Below, piece by piece: positions 52,979 to 63,665 of a stretch of 64,000 bases of DNA. This DNA is from an uncultured Caldilineaceae bacterium (GTDB lineage: Bacteria > Chloroflexota > Anaerolineae > Caldilineales > Caldilineaceae). Made by a program: the position numbers and the translations under genes. The DNA lies in contig OX638330.1 of NCBI GenBank assembly GCA_951812725.1, positions 4,691,405-4,755,404 on the forward strand, given 5' to 3'. Below the pieces are notes generated by a model that was not told the DNA's origin, searched no databases, and saw only the letters and a program-made list of their open reading frames with translations. Positions within the stretch are counted from its first letter, which is position 1, and each line of letters begins with the position of its first letter.

Positions 52979-53035
52979 CATGGACAATCGTTATTCGTAT
53001 TGTCCATGAGTGCGCTGTCAGCCGCAGGGTATACT
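52979..53035 (+). promoter_or_regulatory. glnA upstream operator and -10 box
   Basis: A perfect 10-bp inverted repeat, CATGGACAAT / ATTGTCCATG (52979-52988 and 52999-53008), with a 10-base centre lies ~107 bases before the glnA start. TATACT at 53030-53035 is a plausible -10 box 22 bases downstream. No well-spaced -35 is visible, so an activator bound at the palindrome may assist. The regulator is unknown; nitrogen control is inferred from the target gene. Confidence 0.45.
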
Positions 53036-53114
53036 ATATCAATTATCGATTCATGGTTTAGTTATGCAGGTATTAACGGACCCCACGTCATCTGTAGAAA
53101 GGATTAAGTGAGGA

Positions 53115-54530
53115 ATGAAACTCAACGTATCTTCAATCGCCGATCTAAACAGTGTCATTCAGGACCACAACATTCTGATGGTGGATGTCAAATTCACTGA
53201 TCTGTACGGCCAGTGGCATCACTTCACAATGCCGGTCGAAGAGTTTGATGCGGATGAAGCGGTCAATGAAGGGCTTGGCTTTGACGGCTCCTCGATTCGC
53301 GGCTTCCAGAGCATCGAAAACAGCGACATGGTGCTGCGGTTGGATCCTTCAACCGCGATCATCGACCCGATCTGCGCCATGCCGACGCTGAGCGCGATTT
53401 GCAACGTTCATGATCCGCTTACAGGCGAAGCCTACAGCCGCGACCCCCGTAACGTCGCCGGCAAAGCGGTCAGCTACGTCGAATCCTCAGGCATAGCCGA
53501 CACCATTTTCATCGGGCCGGAAGCCGAGTTTTTCATCTTTGATAGCGTTTCCTACGAAGCGGGCCGCCACGCTGCCGGCTATTATATAGACAGTGTGGAA
53601 GCGCTGTGGAATTCCGGTGAGATGGGCGGCGGCCATACGGTCGGCCTCAAGAAAGGTTACTTCCCCGTCTCTCCCTTCGACACGCAGCAGGACCTTCGCT
53701 CCGAAATGACGCGCACGATGATCGATGCCGGCATCGACATCGAAGTACATCACCACGAGGTTGGCACCGCGGGCCAGGCTGAGATCGATATGAAGTTCAA
53801 GCCGCTCCTGCAGATGGCCGACCAGGTGCAGCTATACAAATACATCATCAAGAACGTCGCCAAGGCGAATGACAAGACCGTCACCTTCATGCCGAAGCCG
53901 CTTTACGAGGATAACGGCTCCGGTATGCACACGCACCTGAGCTTGTGGAAAGACGGCACGCCGCTGTTCGCCGGTGACCAGTACGCCGGCCTTAGCGAAA
54001 TGGCTCTGCACTATACCGGCGGCATCCTGAAACACATCAACGCGCTGCTGGCCTTCTGCGCCCCCCTGACCAACAGCTACCGTCGATTGGTTCCCGGCTA
54101 TGAGGCCCCGGTGGTCGTGGCCTACTCCGCCCGCAACCGCTCTGCCGCCTGCCGCATTCCGATGTACAGCCATTCGCCGAATAGCAAGCGTATCGAGTTC
54201 CGCTGCCCCGACCCGGGCGCGAATCCGTATCTGGCCTTCGCTGCCATGGTGATGGCCGGCATGGACGGCATCAAGAACAAGATCGACCCCGGCGACCCGG
54301 CTGAGATAGATCTGTACGAAGAGGACGTCCTTCAGGAGGTTGAGATGGTGAAGGGCAGCCTCGGTGAAGTTCTGGATGCGCTCGAAGAAGACAGCGACTT
54401 CCTGCTCGAAGGCGGCGTCTTTACCCCGGACCTGCTGGAAACGTACATCGAGTACAAGCGGTTGGAAGAGGTGGATCCGGTACGCCTGCGCCCGCATCCG
54501 CAGGAATTTGTGATGTACTACGGCATTTAG
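53115..54530 (+). CDS. glnA: glutamine synthetase type I
   Basis: A 471-residue GSI enzyme that makes glutamine from glutamate, ammonia and ATP. Signature blocks: GLGFDGSSIRGFQSIENSDM, IGPEAEFFIFD, 'VHHHEVGTAGQAEIDMKFKP', NGSGMHTHLSLW, NSYRRLVPGYEAPVVVAYSA and 'SKRIEFRCPDPGANPYLAFA'. Its length and the DLYEEDV segment near residue 400 (Tyr at about the adenylylation position of GSI-beta) suggest possible adenylylation control. It is followed by a strong terminator and a second GSI gene of a different subtype. Confidence 0.95.
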   Translation: MKLNVSSIADLNSVIQDHNILMVDVKFTDLYGQWHHFTMPVEEFDADEAVNEGLGFDGSSIRGFQSIENSDMVLRLDPSTAIIDPICAMPTLSAICNVHDPLTGEAYSRDPRNVAGKAVSYVESSGIADTIFIGPEAEFFIFDSVSYEAGRHAAGYYIDSVEALWNSGEMGGGHTVGLKKGYFPVSPFDTQQDLRSEMTRTMIDAGIDIEVHHHEVGTAGQAEIDMKFKPLLQMADQVQLYKYIIKNVAKANDKTVTFMPKPLYEDNGSGMHTHLSLWKDGTPLFAGDQYAGLSEMALHYTGGILKHINALLAFCAPLTNSYRRLVPGYEAPVVVAYSARNRSAACRIPMYSHSPNSKRIEFRCPDPGANPYLAFAAMVMAGMDGIKNKIDPGDPAEIDLYEEDVLQEVEMVKGSLGEVLDALEEDSDFLLEGGVFTPDLLETYIEYKRLEEVDPVRLRPHPQEFVMYYGI

Positions 54531-54555
54531 AGTTGCACCGGAGATTTCTGACAAC

Positions 54556-54595
54556 AAAGGGGGCGGCGCGTTGCACTGTGTCTGCCCCCTTTTTC
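54556..54595 (+). terminator. intrinsic terminator after first glnA
   Basis: Perfect 9-bp stem AAAGGGGGC (54556-54564) / GCCCCCTTT (54584-54592) with a 19-base loop and a T-rich tail. It begins 26 bases after the glnA stop and should separate its transcript from the second synthetase gene. Confidence 0.85.
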
Positions 54596-54700
54596 TTTCA
54601 TTCTTACGGTTGTAAAGTTTTCGGTCGTTGGCCCTTAGAGTCGACCCTCCCTATAGCTGAGAACCGACTTCTGAAAACTATCTGAAAGGGGAAGGCAAAC

Positions 54701-56062
54701 ATGCTCTTGGATGCATTTGCAGACGAAAAACTGATGGAGGCGCTGGAACAGATCGACGATACGATCAAGCGGCACAATGTCCGCTTTGTACGTCTGCAGT
54801 TCAGCGATATCATGGGCATTGTCAAGCAGGTAACGATCCCCATTGAGCACTGGGACCGTGCAGTCGAAAACGGTGTCTGGTTTGACGGCAGCTCGATTGA
54901 GGGGTTCGCCCGTATCGCCGAAAGCGATATGTATCTGGTGCCGGATCTTGAAACTTTCATGCCGATCCCTTGGGAGATGGAGCTGTCCACCGCCCGCGTT
55001 GTCTGTGATATCTACACCCCAAACGGTGATCGCTTCGCCGGCGACCCCCGCTTTATCCTGCGCCGGCAGTTGGAGCGGGCCAAAGAGTTGGGTTTTGATT
55101 TTAACGTCGGGCCGGAACTGGAATTCTTCCTCTTCCGCCGCCACCCTGATAACAGTCTCTACCCCCTGACCCCCCACGACGAAGCGGGCTATTTCGACGT
55201 AAGCTCCGATTCGGCGCATGGCGTGCGCCGCCAGATGGTTGACGCGCTCAATGCCCTGGGCATCAAAGTAGAGGCGTCCCATCATGAGGTCGCCAGCGGG
55301 CAGAACGAAATCGACTTCCAGTACAGTCCCGCCCTGGTCGCGGCCGACAATACCATCACCTTACGCACAACGCTCAAGGCGATCGCGCAGAAGAACGGGC
55401 TTCACTGTAGCTTCATGCCCAAGCCGATCACTGGTGTAAACGGTTCCGGCATGCACGTTCATCAGAGCCTGTGGAGCCATGGTGAGGATGAAACCTGCAT
55501 GTACGACGGCGACGATGAGTATGGTCTGAGCAAGACCGCGCTGCACTTTATCGCCGGCCAGCTTGCGCATGCGGCAGCCATCACCCCGATCATCGCGCCC
55601 TTGGTGAACAGCTACAAGCGGCTCGTCCCCGGCTATGAGGCGCCGGTCTATGTCTCCTGGGGCCGCACAAACCGCAGCGCGTTGATCCGCATCCCGCGCA
55701 TCAATCCCAACCGCCCGCAAAGTACCCGCTGCGAGTTGCGCTGCCCCGACCCGAGCGCCAATCCCTACCTCGCTTTCGCGGTCATGCTGGCCGCCGGCCT
55801 CGATGGCATAGAACGCAAGCTGGACCCGCCCATGCCGGCCGAAGAGGACCTCTACCAGATGAACGGCGACCGCTCCGGCCTGGAAACGTTGCCGGGCAAC
55901 CTGGGTGAGGCGCTGGATGCCTTGCGTGAGGACGAGGTCGTGCAGGACGCTCTGGGCCAGCACGTTGTCGAGCGCTATATCGAGGCCAAAAGCCTGGAGT
56001 GGGACAGCTATCGCAATTTTGTGACGCAGTGGGAGTTGGATCGCTACATGGGCGTGTATTAG
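54701..56062 (+). CDS. glnA: glutamine synthetase type I, second paralog
   Basis: A 453-residue GSI protein of the shorter (alpha-like) subtype. It has VRFVRLQFSDIMGIVKQVTI, GVWFDGSSIEGFARIAESDM, VGPELEFFLFRRH, 'EASHHEVASGQNEIDFQYSP', VNGSGMHVHQSLW, NSYKRLVPGYEAPVYVSWGR and RCELRCPDPSANPYLAFAVM. The catalytic core residues are conserved, so it is probably active. GGGGAAGG upstream supports ATG 54701. Two different GSI types side by side suggest division of labour under nitrogen limitation and sufficiency. Confidence 0.93.
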   Translation: MLLDAFADEKLMEALEQIDDTIKRHNVRFVRLQFSDIMGIVKQVTIPIEHWDRAVENGVWFDGSSIEGFARIAESDMYLVPDLETFMPIPWEMELSTARVVCDIYTPNGDRFAGDPRFILRRQLERAKELGFDFNVGPELEFFLFRRHPDNSLYPLTPHDEAGYFDVSSDSAHGVRRQMVDALNALGIKVEASHHEVASGQNEIDFQYSPALVAADNTITLRTTLKAIAQKNGLHCSFMPKPITGVNGSGMHVHQSLWSHGEDETCMYDGDDEYGLSKTALHFIAGQLAHAAAITPIIAPLVNSYKRLVPGYEAPVYVSWGRTNRSALIRIPRINPNRPQSTRCELRCPDPSANPYLAFAVMLAAGLDGIERKLDPPMPAEEDLYQMNGDRSGLETLPGNLGEALDALREDEVVQDALGQHVVERYIEAKSLEWDSYRNFVTQWELDRYMGVY

Positions 56063-56439
56063 CCGCCAGCGGTGTGTGCGAGACGACGGCGGTTTTGGCC
56101 GCAGCCAACGACATCCTCGGCTCCCTGGCAGTGGGCACAAAAGGGACCGGGCACTGGTAGCGGCTCTCGCGATCATTCAGACATAGAAACGACGCAGCCA
56201 TAGACAGTTCGCGAACATGCGAACTGTCGCGCATTAAGGTCGCGGTCGTCTCGCCCGCAACCGGCATTTGCGGTCCTGCGTGAGGCGAACGAAGGTATTA
56301 CGCCCTTCTCACTTCTGTGCATTCTTGCCTCGCTATTGGACGGTCGGGCCTTCGGCCGCCACCGCACTTGTCTCCAGCCACAAGCACCTAACCCCAATCC
56401 CCTGCTGTTAACCATCCTGCCTCACACGCGCCAGCGCGG
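56063..56439. other. spacer after second glnA
   Basis: About 380 bases with no supported gene. Minus-strand frames here (for example 56173-56415) have no recognisable family and no ribosome site. Confidence 0.3.
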
Positions 56440-56918
56440 TGCATCCCAAATTTTCGGACAGCCGCTGTCTGAATCAGGAATGGCCAGTTATTCGTTTATG
56501 GCGGCCCCACCTGTACAAGACACTCAGATTGGGGAATGGACAGGACTGTTGTAGCACAGTTTTCATGCCATCAGCCCTCTTTTTTGGCGCCGTGCTTGAC
56601 CAACCCTCCACCGCTGGCGCCCTTCAGGCTATCGTCGAAACGTCGTTGGTTGGCGGCGGGCACACTGCCGGACAGGCGCACCGCGGCGAAGAAGGCGCAC
56701 CGGTCGGGGAGGCATGTTTTTGTAGGGGGGCGTTGCGGGGGCGCAGCCCCTGCACAAGGGAGGCCGTTTGCGGCCGACCGCCCAGAACAGCAGTGGATAG
56801 TGAGAAGCGCTTTCGCTCGCTTCATAAAGGATCGTAAATTGATTTTGGCTGAGGTGTTGCGGATTTTCTGGGCCGGCGAAATAGGGGGCTACGAATCGAC
56901 ACAGTAATTTGGGATGCA
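56440..56918. mobile_element. MITE-like non-autonomous element, copy 2
   Basis: Bounded by perfect 12-bp inverted ends TGCATCCCAAAT (56440-56451) and ATTTGGGATGCA (56907-56918), giving 479 bases. The left ~350 bases match the element at 44756-45217 (~80%), including 'ggggaatggacaggactgttgtagc' and the REP-like double hairpin at 56722-56783; the right parts differ. There is no transposase gene. It is inserted between glnA and rnj. Confidence 0.72.
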
Positions 56919-57063
56919 GCCCCCCAGCGCTGAAAGTAGACAAGCGGAACATTCGCGGGTAGAATGAATGTGAAAAATTGAACTGGAAGAGTGCGTTTGG
57001 TCGCCGCTGATTCCATGTGTTGGAACAGCTGGCCGCGGACCAATAAGATAAAGTGCGAGATTA

Positions 57064-57162
57064 GAGGGAGTCGCTCCCTTCTCGCATTATGTGGATATGT
57101 TGAATTCTTGCAGAAATGAAAGTCGCTTCTTACGCTGGGAGCTAACGCTTCCCGGCGTTTTT
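57064..57162 (+). promoter_or_regulatory. structured rnj leader with terminator-like hairpin
   Basis: Upstream of the RNase J gene there is a GAGGGAG-TCG-CTCCCTT hairpin (57064-57080). A second stem, ACGCTGGGA (57132-57140) / TCCCGGCGT (57150-57158), follows and continues into TTTTT, an intrinsic-terminator shape 90 bases before the ATG. Further pairing (CAGGC/GCCTG) lies closer to the start. This could end a preceding transcript or attenuate rnj itself; autoregulation by RNase J is inference. Confidence 0.5.
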
Positions 57163-57251
57163 GTGTTAAACGAAATCCCTGGAGACCGACAGGCAGGAAA
57201 GCCGAAAAGCCTGGCGCGCCTCCTGGGACCCCCTGATAAAGGAGAAATCGA

Positions 57252-58979
<1,728 letters not shown>

Positions 58980-59163
58980 ACGGCCAGTGACCGGCATTCG
59001 CGGCCAGTTGCCCTGGAAACGAATGCACGGTCACCTTAAAGCCTGCTTTCTTTGATGTCGCATGGGTCAGGGCAGGCTTGCAGCGCAGGGAAGACGCCCA
59101 TCTTGCGAACGTGTAACGCAGTCGAAACGTTGGCGTTTTAAGACGCATTCACATTAATAATCG

Positions 59164-59192
59164 ATTGGTAAAATCCGGGTTCACTGCTATAA
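59164..59192 (+). promoter_or_regulatory. ftsK promoter
   Basis: TTGGTA (59164-59169), exactly 17 bases, then TATAAT (59187-59192), a near-consensus sigma-70 type promoter ~100 bases upstream of the ftsK start. An AT-rich stretch (attaataatcga) lies just before the -35. Confidence 0.7.
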
Positions 59193-59292
59193 TGTGCTGG
59201 GAACGTTTGTTCTTTCCCCGCGTATAGTATGAGAGACTTTCGGACTTTTATTGGCCAGTGCGGGTGCCCACCGCGAGCCGCGAGCAACTTCT

Positions 59293-61920
59293 ATGGATAT
59301 GGTAGCCAAACGGCGTACGAAGAAGAAAGCGAACACGCTGAATCAGGTTCTGGACGGGTTGGCGGTGATCGCCCGCGTGGAGATTGTCGGCCTCAGCCTC
59401 GTGCTGATTTCGGTATTTACGCTGCTGAGCCTGCTGACCGGCTCGCGCGGCAGTGTCACAGGGCTGTGGATCGATCTGCTGCGCCTCGCCACCGGAGACG
59501 GTGTGGCCGGTGTGCCCCTTTTGACAGGCTTCCTCGGCCTGTGGATGGTTCTGCGCGCTATTGACGGGCCAGACCGGCGCACCGCGCAGAGCGGCGGCAA
59601 GCGTCAGTCGGGCAGGGAACTGCCCATTTTGCCCTGGCGGATGCCGACCGGCCTACTCCTTATCTTTCTGGCATACATTGCTGCAATTACGTTGTTACTG
59701 CCGCCTATGACCCGCGCGGCGCGCGTCCTCGACGGCGGAGCCGGCGGCGCGCTCGGTCTCTTCTTCGCCAATACGCTGGCGGCTGGGCTGCCGGCCTGGG
59801 CCGGGTGGATGGTTATCCTTCTGGTCGCCCTGTCGGGGCTGACGCTGCTCACCGGCCGCCGGCTATGGGAGGCACTCTGGGCCACTGGCGGCGCTCTGAC
59901 TCAGGACATCTGGAATTCTCTGCAAGAGATGTGGCAAGAGGAGCGACACAAGGGCCTCTTCAGCCCCAGAGACGAGGCAAACGAAGAGTGGCGCGAGACA
60001 CCGCCTCCTCATTCCTCTCCGCATTCCCCCCTTGCGCACGCTGGCCGCGCTGCCGCCGATGAACCGCATACGAAGACGGACGAGCTTGCCGGTTCTGACG
60101 GTCAGCCGTCGGTGATCAACGCGGACAAACACCTGAAAAACAGAAGCGGGAAGGTTGAACCGACCTGGGAACTTCCGCAGCTGAGCGACATGTTGGACTT
60201 CTGGGACCGGTCGATCGACAGCGACGACCTGATCCGCTACCGGGGGCGGCTGCTGGAGGAGACGTTGGCGCTGTTTGGCGTCCCCGCTGATTTTGAAGGG
60301 GTCAACGCCGGCCCCACCGTCACCCAATATCTGATTCGGCCAGGTTATACCGAGCGTACGGTGCGCGGGGAGACCAAGCGCACCAAGGTGAAGGTCAGCA
60401 AAATATCCAGCCTGAGCAACGATCTGGCCCTGGCGCTCGCGGCCCGCAACGTGCGGATCGAGGCGCCGATTCCGGGGACAAGCTACGTCGGCATCGAAGT
60501 GCCGAATTCGGAAAGCAACAATGTCGGCCTGAAAGAGCTGATGGAGAACGAGGAGTTCGAAACTGTTCTGGCCAGGGGCCGCCTGGCCATCGCTCTGGGC
60601 GAGGACGTGCGGGGCAAGCCGGTGGTCACCGACCTGGCGCGGATGCCCCATCTGCTGATCGCGGGCGCAACCGGAACCGGCAAGTCCGTCTGTATCAATT
60701 CGATCATCGGCTGTCTGCTGTTGACCCACACGCCGGAAACGCTGCGTCTGCTGATGATCGATCCGAAGATGGTCGAACTGACCGTCTACAACGGCACGCC
60801 TCATCTCCTCAGCCCGGTGGTGACCGACGTGGACCGCGCCTCTGGTGTGCTGTTCTGGTGCATCAAAGAGATGGAACGGCGCTACCAACTTCTCAACAAG
60901 GCCGGCGTCCGTGATCTGGAACGCTTCAACGCCTACCTGCGTAAACTGGGCGAGGAGATCCTTCCTTACATCGTCGTCATTATCGACGAGATGGCCGATC
61001 TGATGATGGCCGCGCCGGAGGAGGTCGAGAAACACGTGATCCGTCTGGCGCAGATGGCCCGCGCGGTCGGCATTCATATGATCATCGCGACCCAGCGCCC
61101 GTCGGTTGATGTCATCACCGGCCTGATCAAAGCCAATTTCCCCGCCCGCATCGCTTTTGCCGTGACCAGCCAGATAGACAGCCGGGTGGTGCTGGATGTT
61201 CCCGGAGCAGAGAATCTGCTGGGACGGGGCGACATGCTGTTTATGTCGCCTGATGCAAGCAAGCTGGAGCGGCTGCAGGGCGCGTTTCTGGACGACGCCG
61301 AGACCAACCGCATCGTTCGCTATTGGGAGAACTTCCACAAGCTGGAGACCTACATCCAGGAACAGGAAAACGGCGGCCCGGGGCAGCCCGAAAGCGAACA
61401 GTTCCCACTTCTGACGCCGCACGCCTCACCGATTGAAGAACGAGAGCTGCCTGTCCCGCAGAGCACACCGCAGAAGAGCGGGAGTGAATCTCTGCCACGT
61501 CCTGCACAGGATGATGGGCAGGCTCCCCTGCGTGATCAGACGCAGCGTGAGCAGACGCAGAACGGCGACGCCCGCGACGAGCTCTTCGAAGAGGCCGCAC
61601 AGGTCGTGTCCGAAGCCGGCCGCGGCTCGGTGACGATTTTGCAGCGGAAGTTGCGGGTCGGCTACAACCGCGCCAGCCGCCTGGTAGAGCAGCTGGAAGC
61701 AGCCGGCATTCTGGGGCCGGACCGCGGCCGCAGCCAGGGACGAGAGGTCTATCTCCAGACCGCAGGAGAGAGTGAACCGGAGAATAGTGAGGCAGAATCG
61801 CTCCCGATTGTCGCTTCTCCTTCCTCAACCGTCGATTCTGACGACGCGACTGTCGACGGCGAGCAGACCGAGCTGCCGCCTCCTGAGGAGGACGACGTCC
61901 CGCCCCGCATCTGGATGTGA
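59293..61920 (+). CDS. ftsK: FtsK/SpoIIIE DNA translocase
   Basis: An 875-residue translocase that pumps chromosomal DNA at division. Four hydrophobic segments occupy the first ~190 residues; a low-complexity linker follows; Walker A GATGTGKSV is near 458, Walker B VVIIDEMADLM near 560, and 'IATQRPSVDVITGLIKANFP' is the family block. A C-terminal winged-helix gamma domain (SVTILQRKLRVGYNRASRLV) lies near 780. The tail after it is acidic. I chose ATG 59293 (MDMVAKRRTKKKANT) over a TTG at 59251 that would add an unlikely prefix; ATG 59299 is also possible. Confidence 0.93.
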   Translation: MDMVAKRRTKKKANTLNQVLDGLAVIARVEIVGLSLVLISVFTLLSLLTGSRGSVTGLWIDLLRLATGDGVAGVPLLTGFLGLWMVLRAIDGPDRRTAQSGGKRQSGRELPILPWRMPTGLLLIFLAYIAAITLLLPPMTRAARVLDGGAGGALGLFFANTLAAGLPAWAGWMVILLVALSGLTLLTGRRLWEALWATGGALTQDIWNSLQEMWQEERHKGLFSPRDEANEEWRETPPPHSSPHSPLAHAGRAAADEPHTKTDELAGSDGQPSVINADKHLKNRSGKVEPTWELPQLSDMLDFWDRSIDSDDLIRYRGRLLEETLALFGVPADFEGVNAGPTVTQYLIRPGYTERTVRGETKRTKVKVSKISSLSNDLALALAARNVRIEAPIPGTSYVGIEVPNSESNNVGLKELMENEEFETVLARGRLAIALGEDVRGKPVVTDLARMPHLLIAGATGTGKSVCINSIIGCLLLTHTPETLRLLMIDPKMVELTVYNGTPHLLSPVVTDVDRASGVLFWCIKEMERRYQLLNKAGVRDLERFNAYLRKLGEEILPYIVVIIDEMADLMMAAPEEVEKHVIRLAQMARAVGIHMIIATQRPSVDVITGLIKANFPARIAFAVTSQIDSRVVLDVPGAENLLGRGDMLFMSPDASKLERLQGAFLDDAETNRIVRYWENFHKLETYIQEQENGGPGQPESEQFPLLTPHASPIEERELPVPQSTPQKSGSESLPRPAQDDGQAPLRDQTQREQTQNGDARDELFEEAAQVVSEAGRGSVTILQRKLRVGYNRASRLVEQLEAAGILGPDRGRSQGREVYLQTAGESEPENSEAESLPIVASPSSTVDSDDATVDGEQTELPPPEEDDVPPRIWM

Positions 61921-61953
61921 TACGACGTCCAATTCACTTCAGGAGACCTTCCA

Positions 61954-62847
61954 ATGAGCCAGCGTTTACCCCCGACGCGCCCGGCATGGGTATCAGACGA
62001 GATATTCCCATTTGAAAGCAACTTCTTCACAACGCCATCCGACCATGAGATGCACTTCGTAGACGAAGGCGCGGGAGAGCCGATCGTTTTCCTGCATGGC
62101 AATCCCACCTGGTCTTTCGAGTTTCGGCACCTGGTCAAGGATCTTCGAACCCAGTACCGTTGCATCGCTCCCGACCATATCGGTTTCGGCCTGTCATCTC
62201 GCAGCCACCAACACGCCGACTACCGGCCTGAAGCCCATGCCAGTGCGGTCGCTGCTTTGCTCGACCATCTCGACGTGCAGGACGCGACGCTGTACCTGGT
62301 GGATTGGGGCGGGCCGATTGGGTTGGACTTCGCGCGCAAGCATCCGGATCGGGTCAGACGGATTGTCATTACCAACACCTGGTGTTGGCCGGTGGCGCGC
62401 GATCCGCACTACGTGCTGTTCAGCTTCTTCATGTCGAGTTGGCTTGGGAAATACCTTATCAAGCGCCACAATATGTTTGTGAACAGAGTGCTGCCAATGG
62501 CTGTCGCCCAGAAGGAGATTTTGACTGCGCAGGTGATGGCGCACTATCGCAATGCGCAGCCGACGCCGGAGGCGCGTGCTGCCTGTGCCGCGTTTCCGGG
62601 GCACATCATCGGCGCGACCGACTGGCTGCAGTCGCTCTGGGATGATCGGGCCGCGTTCACCGCGAAACCGGCGCTGATATTCTGGGGGTTCAAAGACATC
62701 GCCTTTCGGGAGAAGGAGCTCAACCGGTGGAAGGCAGAGCTGGCCGACTTTGAGGTGCACGAGTACAAGGATTGCGGACATTTCCTGGCCGAAGAAGCGC
62801 CTGACCGCATGCTGCCGGCGTTGCATGCGTTTATGGAGCGGACGTAG
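61954..62847 (+). CDS. haloalkane dehalogenase-like alpha/beta hydrolase
   Basis: A 297-residue alpha/beta hydrolase. FLHGNPTWSFEFRHL gives the oxyanion/halide Asn, YLVDWGGPIGLDFARKHPDR has Asp as nucleophile followed by the halide-binding Trp, 'LIFWGFKDIAFREKELNRW' has the likely acid and DCGHFLAEEAPDRM the catalytic His. This set is that of haloalkane dehalogenases, which hydrolyse carbon-halogen bonds, and not of serine esterases. Activity on natural halogenated compounds is plausible. ATG 61954 has AGGAGA upstream. It follows ftsK by 33 bases. Confidence 0.85.
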   Translation: MSQRLPPTRPAWVSDEIFPFESNFFTTPSDHEMHFVDEGAGEPIVFLHGNPTWSFEFRHLVKDLRTQYRCIAPDHIGFGLSSRSHQHADYRPEAHASAVAALLDHLDVQDATLYLVDWGGPIGLDFARKHPDRVRRIVITNTWCWPVARDPHYVLFSFFMSSWLGKYLIKRHNMFVNRVLPMAVAQKEILTAQVMAHYRNAQPTPEARAACAAFPGHIIGATDWLQSLWDDRAAFTAKPALIFWGFKDIAFREKELNRWKAELADFEVHEYKDCGHFLAEEAPDRMLPALHAFMERT

Positions 62848-62963
62848 TAGGGCGATGGCAGGAATCGTCAAGTTGCCCGCTGTCCGGTAACGACGTATCA
62901 GCGCAGTTTCCGGATTTCGGTGGGCGCCCCACAACGAAGAGCTGGCTACGCAAAAAGAATTCG

Positions 62964-63665
62964 ATGAATCGCAAACGGATCGCCGCAACTGTTGTCGGAC
63001 TGGCCCTCGCGGCCGGCGTCGGGCTGGCTATCCTTTTCTTCACCACCCGCGTGCCGGACGCTGACAGCCTGCCGGATGAGGCCGCGGCGCGGCTTGAACA
63101 ACTTCAGACTGTCCAGGGACGGCTTCAGCTGGGAAAAGAAGACCAGATGGTTGAGTACGAGTTGTGGGTGCAGCGGCCCCGTCATCTGCGCGCCGAGGCA
63201 GAACTGGAGGGTCTGGGTCGCAAGGCCGTCTATATCATGGTCTTCAACGAAGAGGAAGCCTGGATGTACGACCCGCTGCTGGACCTCGCCACCGTTACCG
63301 ATCGGACAGAAGGATCGCCCGTGGAAAGCACGCGCTTCGGCAGGTCACTGCTGGAAACGATGCCGGATGATGTGTTGGCTGCCCTGCACACGGGTGCTCT
63401 GCAGATTGTCGGTGAGGAGCCGGTGGCGGGTCGCAATGCGCTGCGGGTGCAGATGCTGCTGCCGCCGGCGCAGAATCCCCTTGCAGAGGCGGGCGAGCAG
63501 CTGACCGTCTGGCTGGACAGAAGTACATACTATCCCCTGGCCATCGAAGGCGATACCGGCTTCCGTATGCGTTTCGACTTCATCAAGTTCGATGAAGCGA
63601 TCGATCCGCGGACATTCGTCTTTTTCCCGCCACCGGGCGCGAACGTGCGTCGGATCGGTGAGTAA
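62964..63665 (+). CDS. LolA/RseB-fold lipid-binding membrane-anchored protein
   Basis: A 233-residue protein. The first ~28 residues (MNRKRIAATVVGLALAAGVG) form an N-terminal signal or anchor. The rest resembles LolA/RseB/LppX-type half-barrels: 'LQTVQGRLQLGKEDQMVEYE', 'WVQRPRHLRAEAELEGLGRK', 'DRTEGSPVESTRFGRSLLET', 'LTVWLDRSTYYPLAIEGDTG' and FRMRFDFIKFDEAIDPRTF. Such folds carry lipids or sense the envelope. The stop overlaps the next start by eight bases, so it is translated together with the MFS transporter. Confidence 0.75.
   Translation: MNRKRIAATVVGLALAAGVGLAILFFTTRVPDADSLPDEAAARLEQLQTVQGRLQLGKEDQMVEYELWVQRPRHLRAEAELEGLGRKAVYIMVFNEEEAWMYDPLLDLATVTDRTEGSPVESTRFGRSLLETMPDDVLAALHTGALQIVGEEPVAGRNALRVQMLLPPAQNPLAEAGEQLTVWLDRSTYYPLAIEGDTGFRMRFDFIKFDEAIDPRTFVFFPPPGANVRRIGE

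Noticed and set aside
56571..56837. Short frames inside the MITE-like elements (Arg/Gly/Pro-rich)
   Set aside because: Frames differ between the two copies and span the hairpins; better explained as non-coding element sequence.
59863..61422. 519-codon open frame on the minus strand
   Set aside because: Antisense to ftsK, composition rich in His/Gln/Arg, no recognisable domain.
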